Shown piece by piece: positions 1-9,677 of a stretch of DNA of 64,000 nt (its first letter is position 1; every line of letters begins with the position of its first letter). The notes beneath the pieces were generated by a model. It worked only from the letters and a program-made list of their open reading frames with translations. It did no database searches and was not told the origin of the DNA. The position numbers and the translations under genes were made by a program. Source of the DNA: Herbaspirillum sp. CF444 (GTDB taxonomy: Bacteria; Pseudomonadota; Gammaproteobacteria; Burkholderiales; Burkholderiaceae_D); contig NZ_AKJW01000018.1 of assembly GCF_000282135.1 (NCBI RefSeq), positions 248,001-312,000 of the forward strand. The letters run 5' to 3'.

Positions 1-193
1 TCGCCGAAATGGCGTAGTTGATCAGCGTCGCGTCCACCTGGCGCGCCGTCAGCACGCGCCGCACGACCTTGGCGAAGGTGGCGATCAGCATGCCGCCGAC
101 GATCCAGATGACCAGTGCGGCCAGGACCTTGAGGCCGAACGGCACCAGATAGAGATTGATCAGGGTGTCCAGATTGAGCAGATGTTGTTGCAT
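1..193 (-). CDS. Mechanosensitive ion channel (MscS family), N-terminal fragment
   Basis: Only the first 64 codons are inside the window; the gene continues past position 1. The translation begins MQQHLLNLDTLINLYLVPFG and has a hydrophobic segment at about residues 20-42, followed by a basic stretch (KVVRRVLTARQVD). That layout is typical of the first membrane helix and linker of small MscS channels, which release solutes on hypo-osmotic shock. An AAAGGAA Shine-Dalgarno sits just upstream of the ATG. It lies downstream of purD on the same strand, but a strong hairpin separates them, so it probably has its own promoter. The family call rests on a short fragment and is moderate. Confidence 0.65.
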   Translation of the reverse strand, partial: MQQHLLNLDTLINLYLVPFGLKVLAALVIWIVGGMLIATFAKVVRRVLTARQVDATLINYAISA

Positions 194-368
194 GCGTGTT
201 CCTTTCTTGTATGCGTTGCGCGGATGGGGGACTTACGGCTTGCTTTGCGTCCCTGTCCACGTCGTCTGTGCGCGGTAATTGCCGGAGTTAGTTCTCCGCC
301 GGCGCAATTTGTTGCAAACTCGTTGCAGATTCGGTGCGATTTTATGCAAAACGGCGGGATACAAAGAA

Positions 369-403
369 AAAACCTCGCAAAACACGGGATTTTGCGAGGT
401 TTT
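369..403 (-). terminator. Rho-independent terminator downstream of purD
   Basis: Perfect 14-bp arms (AAAACCTCGCAAAA and its complement) flank a 7-nt loop. The A and T tails are symmetrical, so it could work in either direction. It sits 24 bp after the purD stop codon. Confidence 0.9.
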
Positions 404-426
404 CCGCTGTTTCGCGTTTTACGGCA

Positions 427-1695
427 TCAGCGCTTGATGGCGCGCCAGCCGATGTCGCGGCGCAGCTGCGCGCCTTCGAAATGGATCAGGTCGGCGGCGG
501 CATAAGCCTGTTTCTGCGCAACCTTGACGCTGTCGCCCAGGCCCACGACGCACAGCACGCGGCCGCCGGCCGTGGTCAGCTTGCTGCCGTTCAGGACGGT
601 GCCTGCGTGGAACGTGACACAGTCATCGGTTTCCGCCGGGATGTCGGTGATCAGGTCGCCCTTGCGCGGCGCATCCGGATAACCGGCGGCGGCCATCACC
701 ACGCCCAGCGCGGTGCGGCGGTCCCATTCCAGCTCGATGGTGTCCAGCGTTCCGGCCACGGCGTGTTCCATCACGGTCAGCAGGTCGGTCTTCAGACGCG
801 CCATGATCGGCTGCGTTTCCGGATCGCCCATGCGGCAGTTGAATTCCAGCGTCTTCGGGTTGCCCTTGTCGTCGATCATCAGGCCGGCATACAGGAAACC
901 GGAGAACGGGATGCCGTCCTTGGCCATGCCTTGCACGGTCGGCACGATGATTTCGCGCATCACGCGGGCGTGCAGCGCCGGCGTCACGATCGGCGCCGGA
1001 GAGTAGGCGCCCATGCCGCCGGTGTTCGGGCCCTGGTCGTTGTCCTGCAGGCGCTTGTGGTCCTGGCTGGTGGCCAGCGGCAGGATGTTCTTGCCGTCGA
1101 CCATGACGATGAAGCTGGCTTCTTCGCCGGCCAGGAATTCTTCGATCACCACGCGCGCGCCGGCGTCGCCGAGCTTGTTGTCCGACAGCATCATGTCGAC
1201 CGCGCCGTGCGCTTCTTCCAGCGTCAGTGCGACCACCACGCCCTTGCCGGCAGCCAGGCCGTCGGCCTTGATCACGATAGGGGCGCCCTTTTGATTGACG
1301 TAGTCGTGGGCCGCCTTGACGTCGGAGAAGGTCTGGTATTCCGCCGTCGGGATCGCATGGCGCTTCATGAAGGACTTGGAAAAATCCTTCGAGCTTTCCA
1401 GCTGTGCGGCTTCCTTCGTGGGGCCGAAAATCTTCAGGCCGCGCGCGCGGAACAGGTTGACGATGCCGGCGGCCAGCGGCACTTCCGGGCCGACCACGGT
1501 CAGCGCGACGTGTTCTTTTTCGACGAAATCGGCGAGTTCGTTGAGATCGGTGATCGCAACGTTTTCCAGGCGTTCGTCGAGCGCGGTGCCGCCGTTGCCC
1601 GGCGCAACGTAGACGGTTTGGATGCGTGGGGATTGGGCGATTTTCCAGGCCAGTGCGTGTTCACGACCGCCGGAGCCAACAACGAGGATTTTCAT
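427..1695 (-). CDS. purD: Phosphoribosylamine--glycine ligase (GAR synthetase)
   Basis: Cytoplasmic enzyme for the second step of de novo purine synthesis: ATP-dependent joining of glycine to 5-phosphoribosylamine. The 422-aa length is normal for PurD. The N-domain starts MKILVVGSGGREHALAWK. The ATP-grasp core shows KADGLAAGKGVVVA, and the metal-binding strand LEFNCRMGDPETQ lies near residue 290. It is 32 bp downstream of yebC on the same strand, suggesting a yebC-purD operon closed by the hairpin at 369-403. No frameshift or missing motif is seen. Confidence 0.97.
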   Translation of the reverse strand: MKILVVGSGGREHALAWKIAQSPRIQTVYVAPGNGGTALDERLENVAITDLNELADFVEKEHVALTVVGPEVPLAAGIVNLFRARGLKIFGPTKEAAQLESSKDFSKSFMKRHAIPTAEYQTFSDVKAAHDYVNQKGAPIVIKADGLAAGKGVVVALTLEEAHGAVDMMLSDNKLGDAGARVVIEEFLAGEEASFIVMVDGKNILPLATSQDHKRLQDNDQGPNTGGMGAYSPAPIVTPALHARVMREIIVPTVQGMAKDGIPFSGFLYAGLMIDDKGNPKTLEFNCRMGDPETQPIMARLKTDLLTVMEHAVAGTLDTIELEWDRRTALGVVMAAAGYPDAPRKGDLITDIPAETDDCVTFHAGTVLNGSKLTTAGGRVLCVVGLGDSVKVAQKQAYAAADLIHFEGAQLRRDIGWRAIKR

Positions 1696-1727
1696 GGGAT
1701 GGACTGATTAAGTTAAGTTGGCCGGCT

Positions 1728-2453
1728 TTATTCTTCGATGACGGCGTTGCTGTAAATCTCTTGCACGTCGTCGAGGTTTTCCAAAGCATCCAGCAGTTTT
1801 TGCATCTTGACGGCGTCGTCGCCGGTGAAGACGGTTTCGGTCGCGGGCTTCATGATGATTTCGGCCATCTCGGCCTTGAAGCCGGCCTTTTCCATCGCAG
1901 CCTTGACGACGGCGAAGTCATGCGGCGGCGTCAACACTTCGATGCCGCCTTCTTCGTCGGTGATGACGTCATCGGCGCCGGCTTCGAGGGCGGCTTCCAT
2001 GACGGCGTCTTCGCTCACGCCCGGCGCGTACATCAGCTGGCCGCAGTGCTTGAACATGAACGACACCGAACCTTCGGTGCCCATGTTGCCGCCGAACTTG
2101 GAAAACGCATGGCGGACTTCCGCCACGGTGCGGATGCGGTTGTCGGTCATGCAGTCGACGATGATGGCCGCGCCGTTGATGCCGTAGCCTTCGTAGCGGA
2201 CTTCTTCATAGTTGACGCCGTCCAGGGTGCCGGTGCCGCGCTGGATGGCGCGCGTGACGTTGTCCTTCGGCATGTTGGCGTCGGCAGCCTTGTCGACCGC
2301 CAGGCGCAGACGCGGGTTGGCGTCCGGTTCGCCGCCGCCCATGCGGGCTGCAACGGTGATTTCCTTGATCAGACGCGTCCAGATCTTGCCGCGTTTTTCG
2401 TCCTGACGGCCCTTGCGATGCTGAATATTGGCCCATTTGCTGTGTCCAGCCAT
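1728..2453 (-). CDS. yebC: YebC/PmpR-family protein
   Basis: The 241-aa protein begins with the hallmark [23 protein letters not shown] and has the three-domain TACO1/YebC composition (acidic C-terminal half, [13 protein letters not shown] motif). Family members have been described as DNA-binding regulators, and more recently as translation factors that relieve ribosome stalling at proline runs; which applies here is not visible. The start is set by the conserved MAGHSKW and a GGCAGGAAAG Shine-Dalgarno, so upstream in-frame codons are excluded. It is the first gene of a likely yebC-purD operon. Confidence 0.95.
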   Translation of the reverse strand: MAGHSKWANIQHRKGRQDEKRGKIWTRLIKEITVAARMGGGEPDANPRLRLAVDKAADANMPKDNVTRAIQRGTGTLDGVNYEEVRYEGYGINGAAIIVDCMTDNRIRTVAEVRHAFSKFGGNMGTEGSVSFMFKHCGQLMYAPGVSEDAVMEAALEAGADDVITDEEGGIEVLTPPHDFAVVKAAMEKAGFKAEMAEIIMKPATETVFTGDDAVKMQKLLDALENLDDVQEIYSNAVIEE

Positions 2454-2534
2454 GATGAATCTTTCCTGCCTTGATGAAACGCGCTCCATCCGGATCGTCG
2501 CGAAATTCACTGAATTTTCAGCAGATATCGGAGA

Positions 2535-2560
2535 TTGACGAAAGGCGTTCTAGTTATAAT
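2535..2560 (+). promoter_or_regulatory. Possible sigma-70 promoter for the YjgR-like gene
   Basis: TTGACG at 2535-2540 and a consensus TATAAT at 2555-2560 lie upstream of the gene starting at 2645. The spacer is only 14 bp, shorter than the optimal 17, so the -10 element is the stronger part of the evidence. Confidence 0.35.
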
Positions 2561-2644
2561 CGACCGGGAATTTTACCATATCGTCCGACCCCCAAGCCGA
2601 CCTCAGGCCATCCTCTTTATTGGTTTTTTCACTACATTCCTATC

Positions 2645-4189
2645 ATGATCAATCCACTTCTCGTCGCCCGCAATCAGACCCAGGAACTGGCGCTGCTGCC
2701 CAATCTGGTCAATCGCCACGGCTGCATCACCGGCGCCACCGGCACCGGCAAGACCGTGACCCTGCAAGTGGTGGCGCAGGCCCTGTCCGACATCGGCGTG
2801 CCGGTATTCATGGCCGACGTCAAAGGCGATCTGTCGGGTTTGTCCAAGGCCGGCGTACTGACCGCCAAAGGCAAGGAGCGCCTGAGTTCGCTCGGCATGA
2901 GCGAGCCGGCCTGGGAAGCCTTGCCGGTGACGTTCTGGGACGTCTTCGGCGAAAAGGGGCATCCGGTGCGCGCCACGATTTCCGACATGGGTCCGCTGAT
3001 GCTGTCGCGCATGCTGAACCTGAACGACACCCAGGAAGGCGTGCTGCAACTCGTGTTCAAGATCGCCGACGACAACGGTCTGTTGCTGCTCGACACCAAA
3101 GACCTGCGCGCCATGCTGCAACACGTCGGCGACAACGCCGCCACCTTCAAGACCGAATACGGCAACATCTCCGCCGCCAGCATCGGCGCCATCCAGCGCG
3201 GCCTGATCGGCATCGAGGAGCAGGGCGGAGACAAGTTCTTCGGCGAGCCCATGCTCAACATCGAAGACTGGATGCAGACCGACGCCAAGGGCAAGGGCGT
3301 GATCAACATCCTCGCGGCCGACAAGCTGCTCAATGCGCCACGCCTGTATTCGACCTTCCTGCTGTGGATGCTGTCCGAGCTGTTCGAGCACCTGCCGGAA
3401 GTCGGCGACCTCGACAAGCCCAAGCTGGTGTTCTTCTTCGACGAAGCGCATCTGCTGTTCGACGAAGCGCCCAAGCCGCTGCTGCAAAAGATCGAGCAGG
3501 TGGTGCGCCTGATCCGCTCCAAGGGCGTCGGCGTGTTCTTCGTCACGCAAAATCCGCTGGACATTCCCGACACCGTGCTGGGCCAGCTTGGCAACCGCGT
3601 GCAGCATGCCCTGCGCGCCTACACGCCGCGCGACCAGAAGGCGGTGCAGGCGGCGGCCGAAACCTTCCGCGCCAATCCGCAGCTCAATACCGCGACCGCC
3701 ATCACCGAACTCGGCGTCGGCGAAGCGCTGGTGTCCTTCCTTGATGAAAAGGGCCGCCCGAACGTAGTCGAGCGCGCCTATGTCATGATGCCCGGTTCGC
3801 AGATCGGTCCGATCACCGACGACGAACGCAAGGCCTTCATCGCCTCGTCCGTGGTGGCCGGCGTCTACGAAAAAGTCGTCGACCGCGAATCCGCCTACGA
3901 AAAACTCAAGGGCCGCGCGGCTCAGCAACCCGATAATGCGCCGACGTCGGGTGCGCCTGCCAACACGACCGTGCCGGCTGAACCCGAATCTTCCGGCGGC
4001 GGTCTCGGCGATTTGCTGAAGGACGCTGCCGGCGGATTCTTCGGCAACAGCGCCGGAGGCAAGGGGGGAAGCAGCCGTCGCGAATCGCCGGTCGAAGCCA
4101 TGGTCAAATCCGCAGCGCGCAGCATCGGCTCGCAGGTCGGCCGTGAAATTATTCGCGGCGTGCTCGGATCCTTGTTGAAGAAGCGTTGA
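2645..4189 (+). CDS. YjgR/DUF853 family HerA-like P-loop ATPase
   Basis: A 514-aa cytoplasmic ATPase resembling E. coli YjgR. Walker A GATGTGKT is at residues 30-37 and Walker [16 protein letters not shown] at about 260-274. [31 protein letters not shown]-type motor motifs follow. The last 60 residues are Gly/Ser-rich and probably disordered. The start is the ATG giving [11 protein letters not shown], which matches family N-termini; an upstream in-frame extension of 58 codons is rejected because it covers the promoter region. The family is related to the HerA/FtsK translocases but its cellular role is not established. The SNF2 helicase gene follows almost at once. Confidence 0.85.
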   Translation: MINPLLVARNQTQELALLPNLVNRHGCITGATGTGKTVTLQVVAQALSDIGVPVFMADVKGDLSGLSKAGVLTAKGKERLSSLGMSEPAWEALPVTFWDVFGEKGHPVRATISDMGPLMLSRMLNLNDTQEGVLQLVFKIADDNGLLLLDTKDLRAMLQHVGDNAATFKTEYGNISAASIGAIQRGLIGIEEQGGDKFFGEPMLNIEDWMQTDAKGKGVINILAADKLLNAPRLYSTFLLWMLSELFEHLPEVGDLDKPKLVFFFDEAHLLFDEAPKPLLQKIEQVVRLIRSKGVGVFFVTQNPLDIPDTVLGQLGNRVQHALRAYTPRDQKAVQAAAETFRANPQLNTATAITELGVGEALVSFLDEKGRPNVVERAYVMMPGSQIGPITDDERKAFIASSVVAGVYEKVVDRESAYEKLKGRAAQQPDNAPTSGAPANTTVPAEPESSGGGLGDLLKDAAGGFFGNSAGGKGGSSRRESPVEAMVKSAARSIGSQVGREIIRGVLGSLLKKR

Positions 4190-4200
4190 TCGATCAGTCC

Positions 4201-6747
4201 ATGGCAGTTTCCGAGGACCATTCCTCATCGTCACTGAACGCCGCTGAAGTGCTGGGGCGCTTTCGCCCGCGTCTGACGCTGCACACCCTCACGCGCGGCG
4301 ACGGCGTGTTCGGCCTGCGCCCGGGCGGACTGTTCGGGCCGCGCGGCGGCAACGTCACGGTCGCGCAAATCGACTGGACATATCAAGCGGGCGAGCACCT
4401 GCGTTGGGAAACTCCCGCACAAACCAGCCTCATGGACCAGAGCGCCGCCGCCACGCAAACCTTGTTCGATGCGAAAGGCCGCCAGGTCGTCATGCGCCGC
4501 AACCTGCACGCCGAAGCCGACGCGCTCGAAGCGATTCAGGCCGCCGGTCTGTTGCCGTTGCCGCCCGATGTCTTGCAGTGGCGCGCCGAGGACATGGCGA
4601 CCTTGCTTGGGTTGCTACATGCGCCCTTATGGTCGCTGCTCTTGGAGAATAACTTCGGCGATTTCTGGGCCGATCAGGTGCCGCAATTGCAGGAGCAGGG
4701 CTGGACCATCGTCGTGCGTCCCGGCTTCGCGCATGAAAGCGTGCCGGTCGACGCCTGGCGTCTGATCGTCAGTCCCGAATCCGGCGCCGTACTCGGCAAG
4801 GAAGTCGCGAGCCGAATGCAGCAAGGTCGTCATAAAGTCATCGGCGATTTCGGTGAAGTCGGCCCCGGCCGCGCCGCATGGTGGCTGCTGACCATGGGTA
4901 TCGAGATCGAGGGGCAGTCTTTCGACCTCGCGCCGATGCTGGCCGATCTGCTGCGCCGCGATGCGCGCTGGACCGACGTGCACAAGATCGCCGCCATCGA
5001 CGACATCTCGGTCATTTCGCTGCGTGCCCCCGGTGGCAAACGCGTCGATGCGCTGGCGGCGCCGCTCAAAGTCATCGTCTCGGCCATGCTCGACCTGCTG
5101 ACCGACCCGCGCCGCAAGGAAGGTGCGCTGCGTATTTCCGCATGGGACGCCGGCCGTCTGGAAGACATGTGCCTGCGCCTGGGCGACAGCGACGCCGCGC
5201 GCAGCGGCGCGCTGACCATGGAAAGCGACGTCGGCCTGAGCGCGCTGGCGCAGCGTCTGCGCACCGCCGGTGAGCCGCCGCCGGTCGCTGCGCCCGAAGG
5301 ACTCGGCGTCACGCTGCGTCCTTATCAGCTGCACGGCGTCGCGTGGCTGCAATATCTGCGCGAACACAATCTGGCCGGCATCCTGGCCGACGATATGGGG
5401 CTGGGCAAGACGGCGCAGATGCTGGCGCATATCCTGATTGAAAAACAATCGGGCAGGCTCGATTGTCCGGCGCTTGTCGTCTTGCCGACTTCGCTGGTGT
5501 TCAACTGGCAGGCGGAGGCCAAACGCATGGCGCCGGCTTTGCGCGTGCTGGCGCTGCAAGGTCCGGAGCGTGAAGAAGATTTCGCGCGCATGGCCGACTA
5601 CGATATCGTGCTGACCACTTATCCGCTGGTGTGGCGCGACCTCGACATGCTGGCGCGGCAGCCATTCCATCTGCTGATCCTCGACGAAGCGCAGACCGTC
5701 AAAAATGCCTCTGCACGCGCCGCGAGTGCGGTGCGCCGCCTGCGTGCGCGGCATCGCCTCTGCATGACCGGCACGCCGATGGAAAACCACCTCGGCGAGT
5801 TGTGGATGCAATTCAATTTCCTCATGCCGGGATTCCTCGGCGACGCCACCACGTTCGCGCGGCTGTGGCGCAAGCCCATCGAAGAAAACGGCGAGACGCT
5901 GCGCGCGCAATTGCTGGCGCAGCGCGTGCGCCCCTTCATCCTGCGTCGTCGCAAGGAGAATGTCGCAGCAGAATTGCCCGCCAAGACGGTCGCCGTCAAG
6001 CTGCTGCGCCTCTCGGGCGCACAGCGCGACCTCTACGAAAGCGTGCGCGTGGCCGCCGACAAGCAGGTGCGCCGCGTGCTGGAGCGCAAGGGCTTCACCG
6101 GCTCGCACGTGACGATCATGGATGCCTTGCTCAAGTTGCGACAAGTGTGTTGCGATCCGCTGTTGCTCAAGGGAGAAGGGGCAAGAAAAAGCGCGCCCGA
6201 AAACATCGAACGCGCCAAGATGGAAATGCTGCGCGACATGCTGCCGTCGCTGGTGGCGGAAGGCCGGCGCGTGCTGGTGTTTTCGCAGTTTACCGAGATG
6301 CTGGAGCTGATCGAAACCGAACTCGACGCCTTGCAGCTCGACTGGCTGTCGCTGACCGGCAAGACGCAGCCGGCACAACGCGGGGAGGTGGTGGCGCGGT
6401 TCCAGGGCAAGGGCGTGCCTATCTTGCTGATCAGCCTCAAGGCCGGCGGCATCGGTCTCAACCTGACGGCGGCCGACACCGTCATCCTGGTCGATCCGTG
6501 GTGGAATCCCGCCGTGGAAGAGCAGGCCATCGCCCGCGCCCATCGCATCGGCCAGGATCAGACCGTGCTGGTCTACAAGCTCATCGTTGAAGGCAGCATC
6601 GAAGAGCGCATCATGGAGCTGCAGGAGCGCAAGTCGGTGCTGGCCGAGGGCGTGCTGGGCAGCGACGCGGAACTCGCGCCCAAATTCGACGTCGCCGAAC
6701 TCAATGCCTTGATGGCGCCGCTGAGCGCATCCATCCGGGCGAGCTGA
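4201..6747 (+). CDS. SNF2-family DEAD/DEAH helicase
   Basis: An 848-aa superfamily 2 ATPase. The N-terminal half (about residues 1-360) has no recognised motif. The SNF2 motor follows: LRPYQLHGVAWLQYL, Walker A DDMGLGKTAQ from residue 397, DEAQ box at 495-498, TGTPMENHLGELW, and the C-terminal helicase lobe ending IARAHRIGQDQTV. Bacterial relatives (RapA/HepA-like) remodel protein-DNA or RNA polymerase complexes; the target here is unknown. A TTG at 4186 overlaps the previous stop and is an alternative start; I prefer the ATG at 4201, although its ribosome site is weak. It is probably co-transcribed with the YjgR-like ATPase. Confidence 0.88.
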   Translation: MAVSEDHSSSSLNAAEVLGRFRPRLTLHTLTRGDGVFGLRPGGLFGPRGGNVTVAQIDWTYQAGEHLRWETPAQTSLMDQSAAATQTLFDAKGRQVVMRRNLHAEADALEAIQAAGLLPLPPDVLQWRAEDMATLLGLLHAPLWSLLLENNFGDFWADQVPQLQEQGWTIVVRPGFAHESVPVDAWRLIVSPESGAVLGKEVASRMQQGRHKVIGDFGEVGPGRAAWWLLTMGIEIEGQSFDLAPMLADLLRRDARWTDVHKIAAIDDISVISLRAPGGKRVDALAAPLKVIVSAMLDLLTDPRRKEGALRISAWDAGRLEDMCLRLGDSDAARSGALTMESDVGLSALAQRLRTAGEPPPVAAPEGLGVTLRPYQLHGVAWLQYLREHNLAGILADDMGLGKTAQMLAHILIEKQSGRLDCPALVVLPTSLVFNWQAEAKRMAPALRVLALQGPEREEDFARMADYDIVLTTYPLVWRDLDMLARQPFHLLILDEAQTVKNASARAASAVRRLRARHRLCMTGTPMENHLGELWMQFNFLMPGFLGDATTFARLWRKPIEENGETLRAQLLAQRVRPFILRRRKENVAAELPAKTVAVKLLRLSGAQRDLYESVRVAADKQVRRVLERKGFTGSHVTIMDALLKLRQVCCDPLLLKGEGARKSAPENIERAKMEMLRDMLPSLVAEGRRVLVFSQFTEMLELIETELDALQLDWLSLTGKTQPAQRGEVVARFQGKGVPILLISLKAGGIGLNLTAADTVILVDPWWNPAVEEQAIARAHRIGQDQTVLVYKLIVEGSIEERIMELQERKSVLAEGVLGSDAELAPKFDVAELNALMAPLSASIRAS

Positions 6748-6790
6748 ACCCGGCAGCCGCCATACTCCGGCGCTCAGGGCCCGGAGCGTT

Positions 6791-6796
6791 TACAAT
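6791..6796 (+). promoter_or_regulatory. Candidate -10 element giving a leaderless mRNA
   Basis: TACAAT ends 6 nt before the ATG at 6803, and there is no Shine-Dalgarno at normal distance. Transcription would start at or next to the start codon. No clear -35 is seen. The same geometry recurs at 25610-25622. Confidence 0.35.
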
Positions 6797-6802
6797 CATG
6801 CG

Positions 6803-7720
6803 ATGTCTTCCGCTACCATTTCCTCCTCCCTTTCCAAACGCCAGGCTTATCTCGGCGGTTTGCTGCTCGCCGTTGTCGGCGCCATTTTCTTTTCGGCCAA
6901 GGCGATCGTCGCCAAGCTGATGTACCGCTATCACGTCGATGCGGTGATGGTGATCAGCTTGCGCATGATGTTTTCTTTCCCGATGTTCGCCGTCGTGGCG
7001 GTCTGGCAGGCGCGCCATTCGCCGCCGCTGGCCGGCCGCGATTATGCCAAGATCGTCTTCCTCGGCCTGATCGGCTACTACCTGTCGAGCTTCCTCGATT
7101 TCCTCGGTCTGCAATACATCTCGGCCGGCCTGGAGCGGCTGATCCTGTTCCTCACGCCGTCGTTCGTGCTGCTGATCTCCTTCACGTTCTACAAGCGCAA
7201 GGTCGGCCTGGTGGAATGGGCCGCGCTGCTGGTGTCCTACCTCGGCACGGCGCTGGTGCTGCAACACGACATCAACACCGGCGGCAGCAACGTGGTGCTG
7301 GGCAGCGTGCTGGTGCTGGGAGCGGCGATTTCGTATGCGCTCTACCTGATCTTTTCCGGCGAGCTGGTGCGCCGCGTCGGCGCGATGCGTCTGGTGGCCT
7401 ACGCCATGTGCGTGTCGTCGGTGGCGTGTATCGTGCAGTTCTTCATTTTGCGTCCGACTTCTGCGCTGGTGCAGCCGGTCGAGGTGTACCAGTTGTCGGC
7501 ATTCAATGCCGTATTTTGCACCGTGCTGCCGGTGTTCCTGACCATGATCGCCGTGGCGCGCATCGGCGCGCCGAGCGCCGCGCAGGCCGGGCTGGTGGGG
7601 CCGGTGTCGACGCTGTTCCTCGGCGCCATGCTGCTGGATGAGCCGATCACGGCGATCCAGCTGGTCGGCACTGCGCTGGTGCTGTCGGGCATCTACTTAC
7701 TGTCGCGTAAAAAGACTTAG
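6803..7720 (+). CDS. EamA/DMT-family inner-membrane transporter
   Basis: A 305-aa protein with about ten hydrophobic helices in two EamA repeats, typical of the drug/metabolite transporter superfamily. The first repeat begins LGGLLLAVVGAIFFSAKAIVAKLMYR. The second ends LVGTALVLSGIYLLSRKKT, the family's usual last helix with a basic tail. The substrate cannot be read from sequence. The ATG at 6803 lacks a normal ribosome site and may be read from a leaderless transcript. The quinone oxidoreductase gene follows after 37 bp with its own Shine-Dalgarno. Confidence 0.85.
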   Translation: MSSATISSSLSKRQAYLGGLLLAVVGAIFFSAKAIVAKLMYRYHVDAVMVISLRMMFSFPMFAVVAVWQARHSPPLAGRDYAKIVFLGLIGYYLSSFLDFLGLQYISAGLERLILFLTPSFVLLISFTFYKRKVGLVEWAALLVSYLGTALVLQHDINTGGSNVVLGSVLVLGAAISYALYLIFSGELVRRVGAMRLVAYAMCVSSVACIVQFFILRPTSALVQPVEVYQLSAFNAVFCTVLPVFLTMIAVARIGAPSAAQAGLVGPVSTLFLGAMLLDEPITAIQLVGTALVLSGIYLLSRKKT

Positions 7721-7757
7721 CAAGAAATTTTCTTCAATCGCAACCCAGGAGACCGAA

Positions 7758-8732
7758 ATGACAAAAGCAATCAGAATGTTCAAGACCGGGGGACCGGAAG
7801 TCATGGAATACGTCGACGTTGAAGTCGGCGATCCCGGTCCCGGCGAAGTCCGCATCCGCCACGCCGCCGTCGGCCTGAATTTCATCGACGTCTATTTCCG
7901 CATCGGCCTGTATCCGCAGCCGCTGCCGAGCGGTCTCGGCCAGGAAGGCGCCGGCACCATCGAAGCCGTCGGCGCCGGCGTGACCGACTTCAAGGTCGGC
8001 GACCGCGTCGCCTATGCCGGTCGTCCCAACGGCGCCTACGCCGAAGCGCGCGTGATGCCTGCCGACATCCTGGTCAAGCTGCCGGACTCGATCAGCTTCG
8101 ACACGGCTGCCGCGATGATGCTGCAAGGCATGACCGTGCAATACCTGCTGCGCCAGACTTATCCGCTCAAGGGCGGCGAGACCATCCTGCTGCACGCCGC
8201 CGCCGGCGGTATCGGCCTGATCGCCTGCCAATGGGCCAGGGCACTGGGCGTGACCGTGATCGGCACCGTCAGCACCGACGAGAAAGCCGCGCTGGCCACC
8301 GCTGCGGGCTGCACCCACGTCATCAATTACAAGACCGAGAATTTCGTCGAGCGCGTTAAAGAACTTACCGGCGGCAAAGGCGTGCGGGTGGTGTACGACT
8401 CCATCGGCAAGGACACCTTCCTCGGTTCGCTCGACTGCCTGTCGCCGCGCGGCATGATGGTCAGCTTCGGCAACGCCTCCGGCCCGGTGTCGCCGTTCGG
8501 CGTAAGCGAACTGGCGTCGCGCGGTTCGCTGTTCCTGACGCGTCCTTCGCTGGGCAGCTATGTCGCCACGCGCGAAGCGCTCGATGCCACCGCCAACGAC
8601 CTGTTCGCCATGGTCGAGAGCAAGAAGGTCAACATCGACATCAACCAGCGTTACGCGCTGAAAGACGTCGGCCAGGCCCATGCCGATCTGGAAGGTCGCA
8701 AGACCACGGGTTCCACCATTTTGATTCCCTGA
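7758..8732 (+). CDS. NADPH:quinone oxidoreductase (zeta-crystallin type MDR)
   Basis: A 324-aa zinc-free medium-chain reductase that transfers electrons from NADPH to quinones. Visible motifs are the GroES-like N-domain (GLNFIDVYFRIGLYP, LGQEGAGTIEAVGAG, GDRVAYAG) and the nucleotide-binding AAAGGIGLIACQWA. The start is the ATG after CCCAGGAGACCGAA; upstream in-frame codons overlap the previous gene. It belongs to the QorA group by length and motifs. A 53-codon membrane-protein gene begins 9 bp downstream, and a strong terminator ends the unit. Confidence 0.92.
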   Translation: MTKAIRMFKTGGPEVMEYVDVEVGDPGPGEVRIRHAAVGLNFIDVYFRIGLYPQPLPSGLGQEGAGTIEAVGAGVTDFKVGDRVAYAGRPNGAYAEARVMPADILVKLPDSISFDTAAAMMLQGMTVQYLLRQTYPLKGGETILLHAAAGGIGLIACQWARALGVTVIGTVSTDEKAALATAAGCTHVINYKTENFVERVKELTGGKGVRVVYDSIGKDTFLGSLDCLSPRGMMVSFGNASGPVSPFGVSELASRGSLFLTRPSLGSYVATREALDATANDLFAMVESKKVNIDINQRYALKDVGQAHADLEGRKTTGSTILIP

Positions 8733-8741
8733 GGAGCGATC

Positions 8742-8903
8742 TTGACCATCTCCGATCCGGGCAAGAGCCCAATGAATCATCCCGACGAACAGCCCTCCGG
8801 CACCGACGGCTCGCCCAAGTTCGGGCGTCTGCTGATCGTGCTGATCCTGGCGGTGCTGGTGATCGTGGCGATCACCTTCGGCAGTGAAGCGCTGTATTCC
8901 TGA
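8742..8903 (+). CDS. Small single-span membrane protein
   Basis: A 53-aa ORF starting TTG, with GAGGAG five bases upstream overlapping the stop of the quinone oxidoreductase gene. An internal ATG at 8772 is an alternative start. Residues 1-27 are polar (Pro, Asp, Ser-rich), then FGRLLIVLILAVLVIVAITF forms one membrane helix with a short tail. I recognise no family. The tight coupling to the oxidoreductase and the terminator just downstream support a real gene. Confidence 0.6.
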   Translation: MTISDPGKSPMNHPDEQPSGTDGSPKFGRLLIVLILAVLVIVAITFGSEALYS

Positions 8904-8926
8904 TCCGGCGTTCAGGTTCAGGCGAA

Positions 8927-8967
8927 AAAAATCCCGGTCTTGCTCAAGTGGCAAGACCGGGATTTTT
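8927..8967 (+). terminator. Bidirectional Rho-independent terminator
   Basis: Perfect 17-bp arms (AAAAATCCCGGTCTTGC and complement) with a 7-nt loop and A/T tails on both sides. It separates the quinone oxidoreductase unit from the convergent lipoprotein gene. Confidence 0.93.
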
Positions 8968-9008
8968 GTTGGCGAGGTCAGTTTCCCAAGGTAAATCCTG
9001 AACCGACA

Positions 9009-9677
9009 TTATTGCGTGGGTTTGGCCAGCGTAGCAGCCGGAGCTGCCGGAGCCGCCTTGTCCAGCTTCAGCACCACATGGCGCGACACGCCGCTGGGGC
9101 CGGGGAATTCCGAAAACGCGCTGCGCACCATGTAGGGCATCGCCATCGGCAAGGTCGCCTCGCGACCTTCGCTGTCGACCGTCACTTCATACAGCTTCTG
9201 ATCGCCGGCTGCGCGCGCGATGGTCACATGCAAGCGCCGCTGGAATACCGGGAAAGCGGTGGTCTGCATCGGCGGTCCCCAGAACGGATCGTAGAACGGT
9301 CCGGGACCCCACGGGCCGAATGGCCGCCCGCGCCAGCCCGGATAGCCGGGGCCGTACCAGAAGGGATCGTACATCGGTTGCGTCACGACGATGGTGCCGG
9401 ACTGCATGCCGTAGGCAAAAGACACCTTCAGCGCCGCAGCGTTGGCCGATGAGGCGTCGGTAAAGCCCAGGCGCAGCAATTCGGCGCGGATCAATTGTTC
9501 GTAATTGCTGTATTCGAGGCTGCCTTCCTGCTCCTTGGCGGGGGCGAAGACGAAGGATTTGTCCTTCAGGTCCGCAGGCCAGGCGTGGAAGGTCGTGACG
9601 TCGCTGGTGATGGTACTGGCGCATCCTGTGAGCAGGGCGCTGCCGGCAAGAAAAAGGGCGCCAAGCAAGCGGTTCAT
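9009..9677 (-). CDS. DUF4136-type lipoprotein
   Basis: A 222-aa exported lipoprotein. Its signal peptide MNRLLGALFLAGSALLTGC ends in a lipobox with Cys19 as the lipidation site. The mature part begins ASTITSDVTTFHAWP, typical of DUF4136, and contains an unusual Pro/Gly/Trp/Phe-rich stretch (YGPGYPGWRGRPFGPWGPG) in mid-protein. The start is chosen from the signal peptide and a CGGAG Shine-Dalgarno; upstream in-frame codons do not give a signal sequence. It probably sits in the inner leaflet of the outer membrane. Function unknown. Confidence 0.8.
   Translation of the reverse strand: MNRLLGALFLAGSALLTGCASTITSDVTTFHAWPADLKDKSFVFAPAKEQEGSLEYSNYEQLIRAELLRLGFTDASSANAAALKVSFAYGMQSGTIVVTQPMYDPFWYGPGYPGWRGRPFGPWGPGPFYDPFWGPPMQTTAFPVFQRRLHVTIARAAGDQKLYEVTVDSEGREATLPMAMPYMVRSAFSEFPGPSGVSRHVVLKLDKAAPAAPAATLAKPTQ

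Noticed and set aside
2603-4234. 543-codon minus-strand frame opposite the YjgR-like gene
   Set aside because: Shadow of a recognised ATPase gene; its composition (His, Gln, Arg, Asp, Val-rich) is typical of antisense frames.
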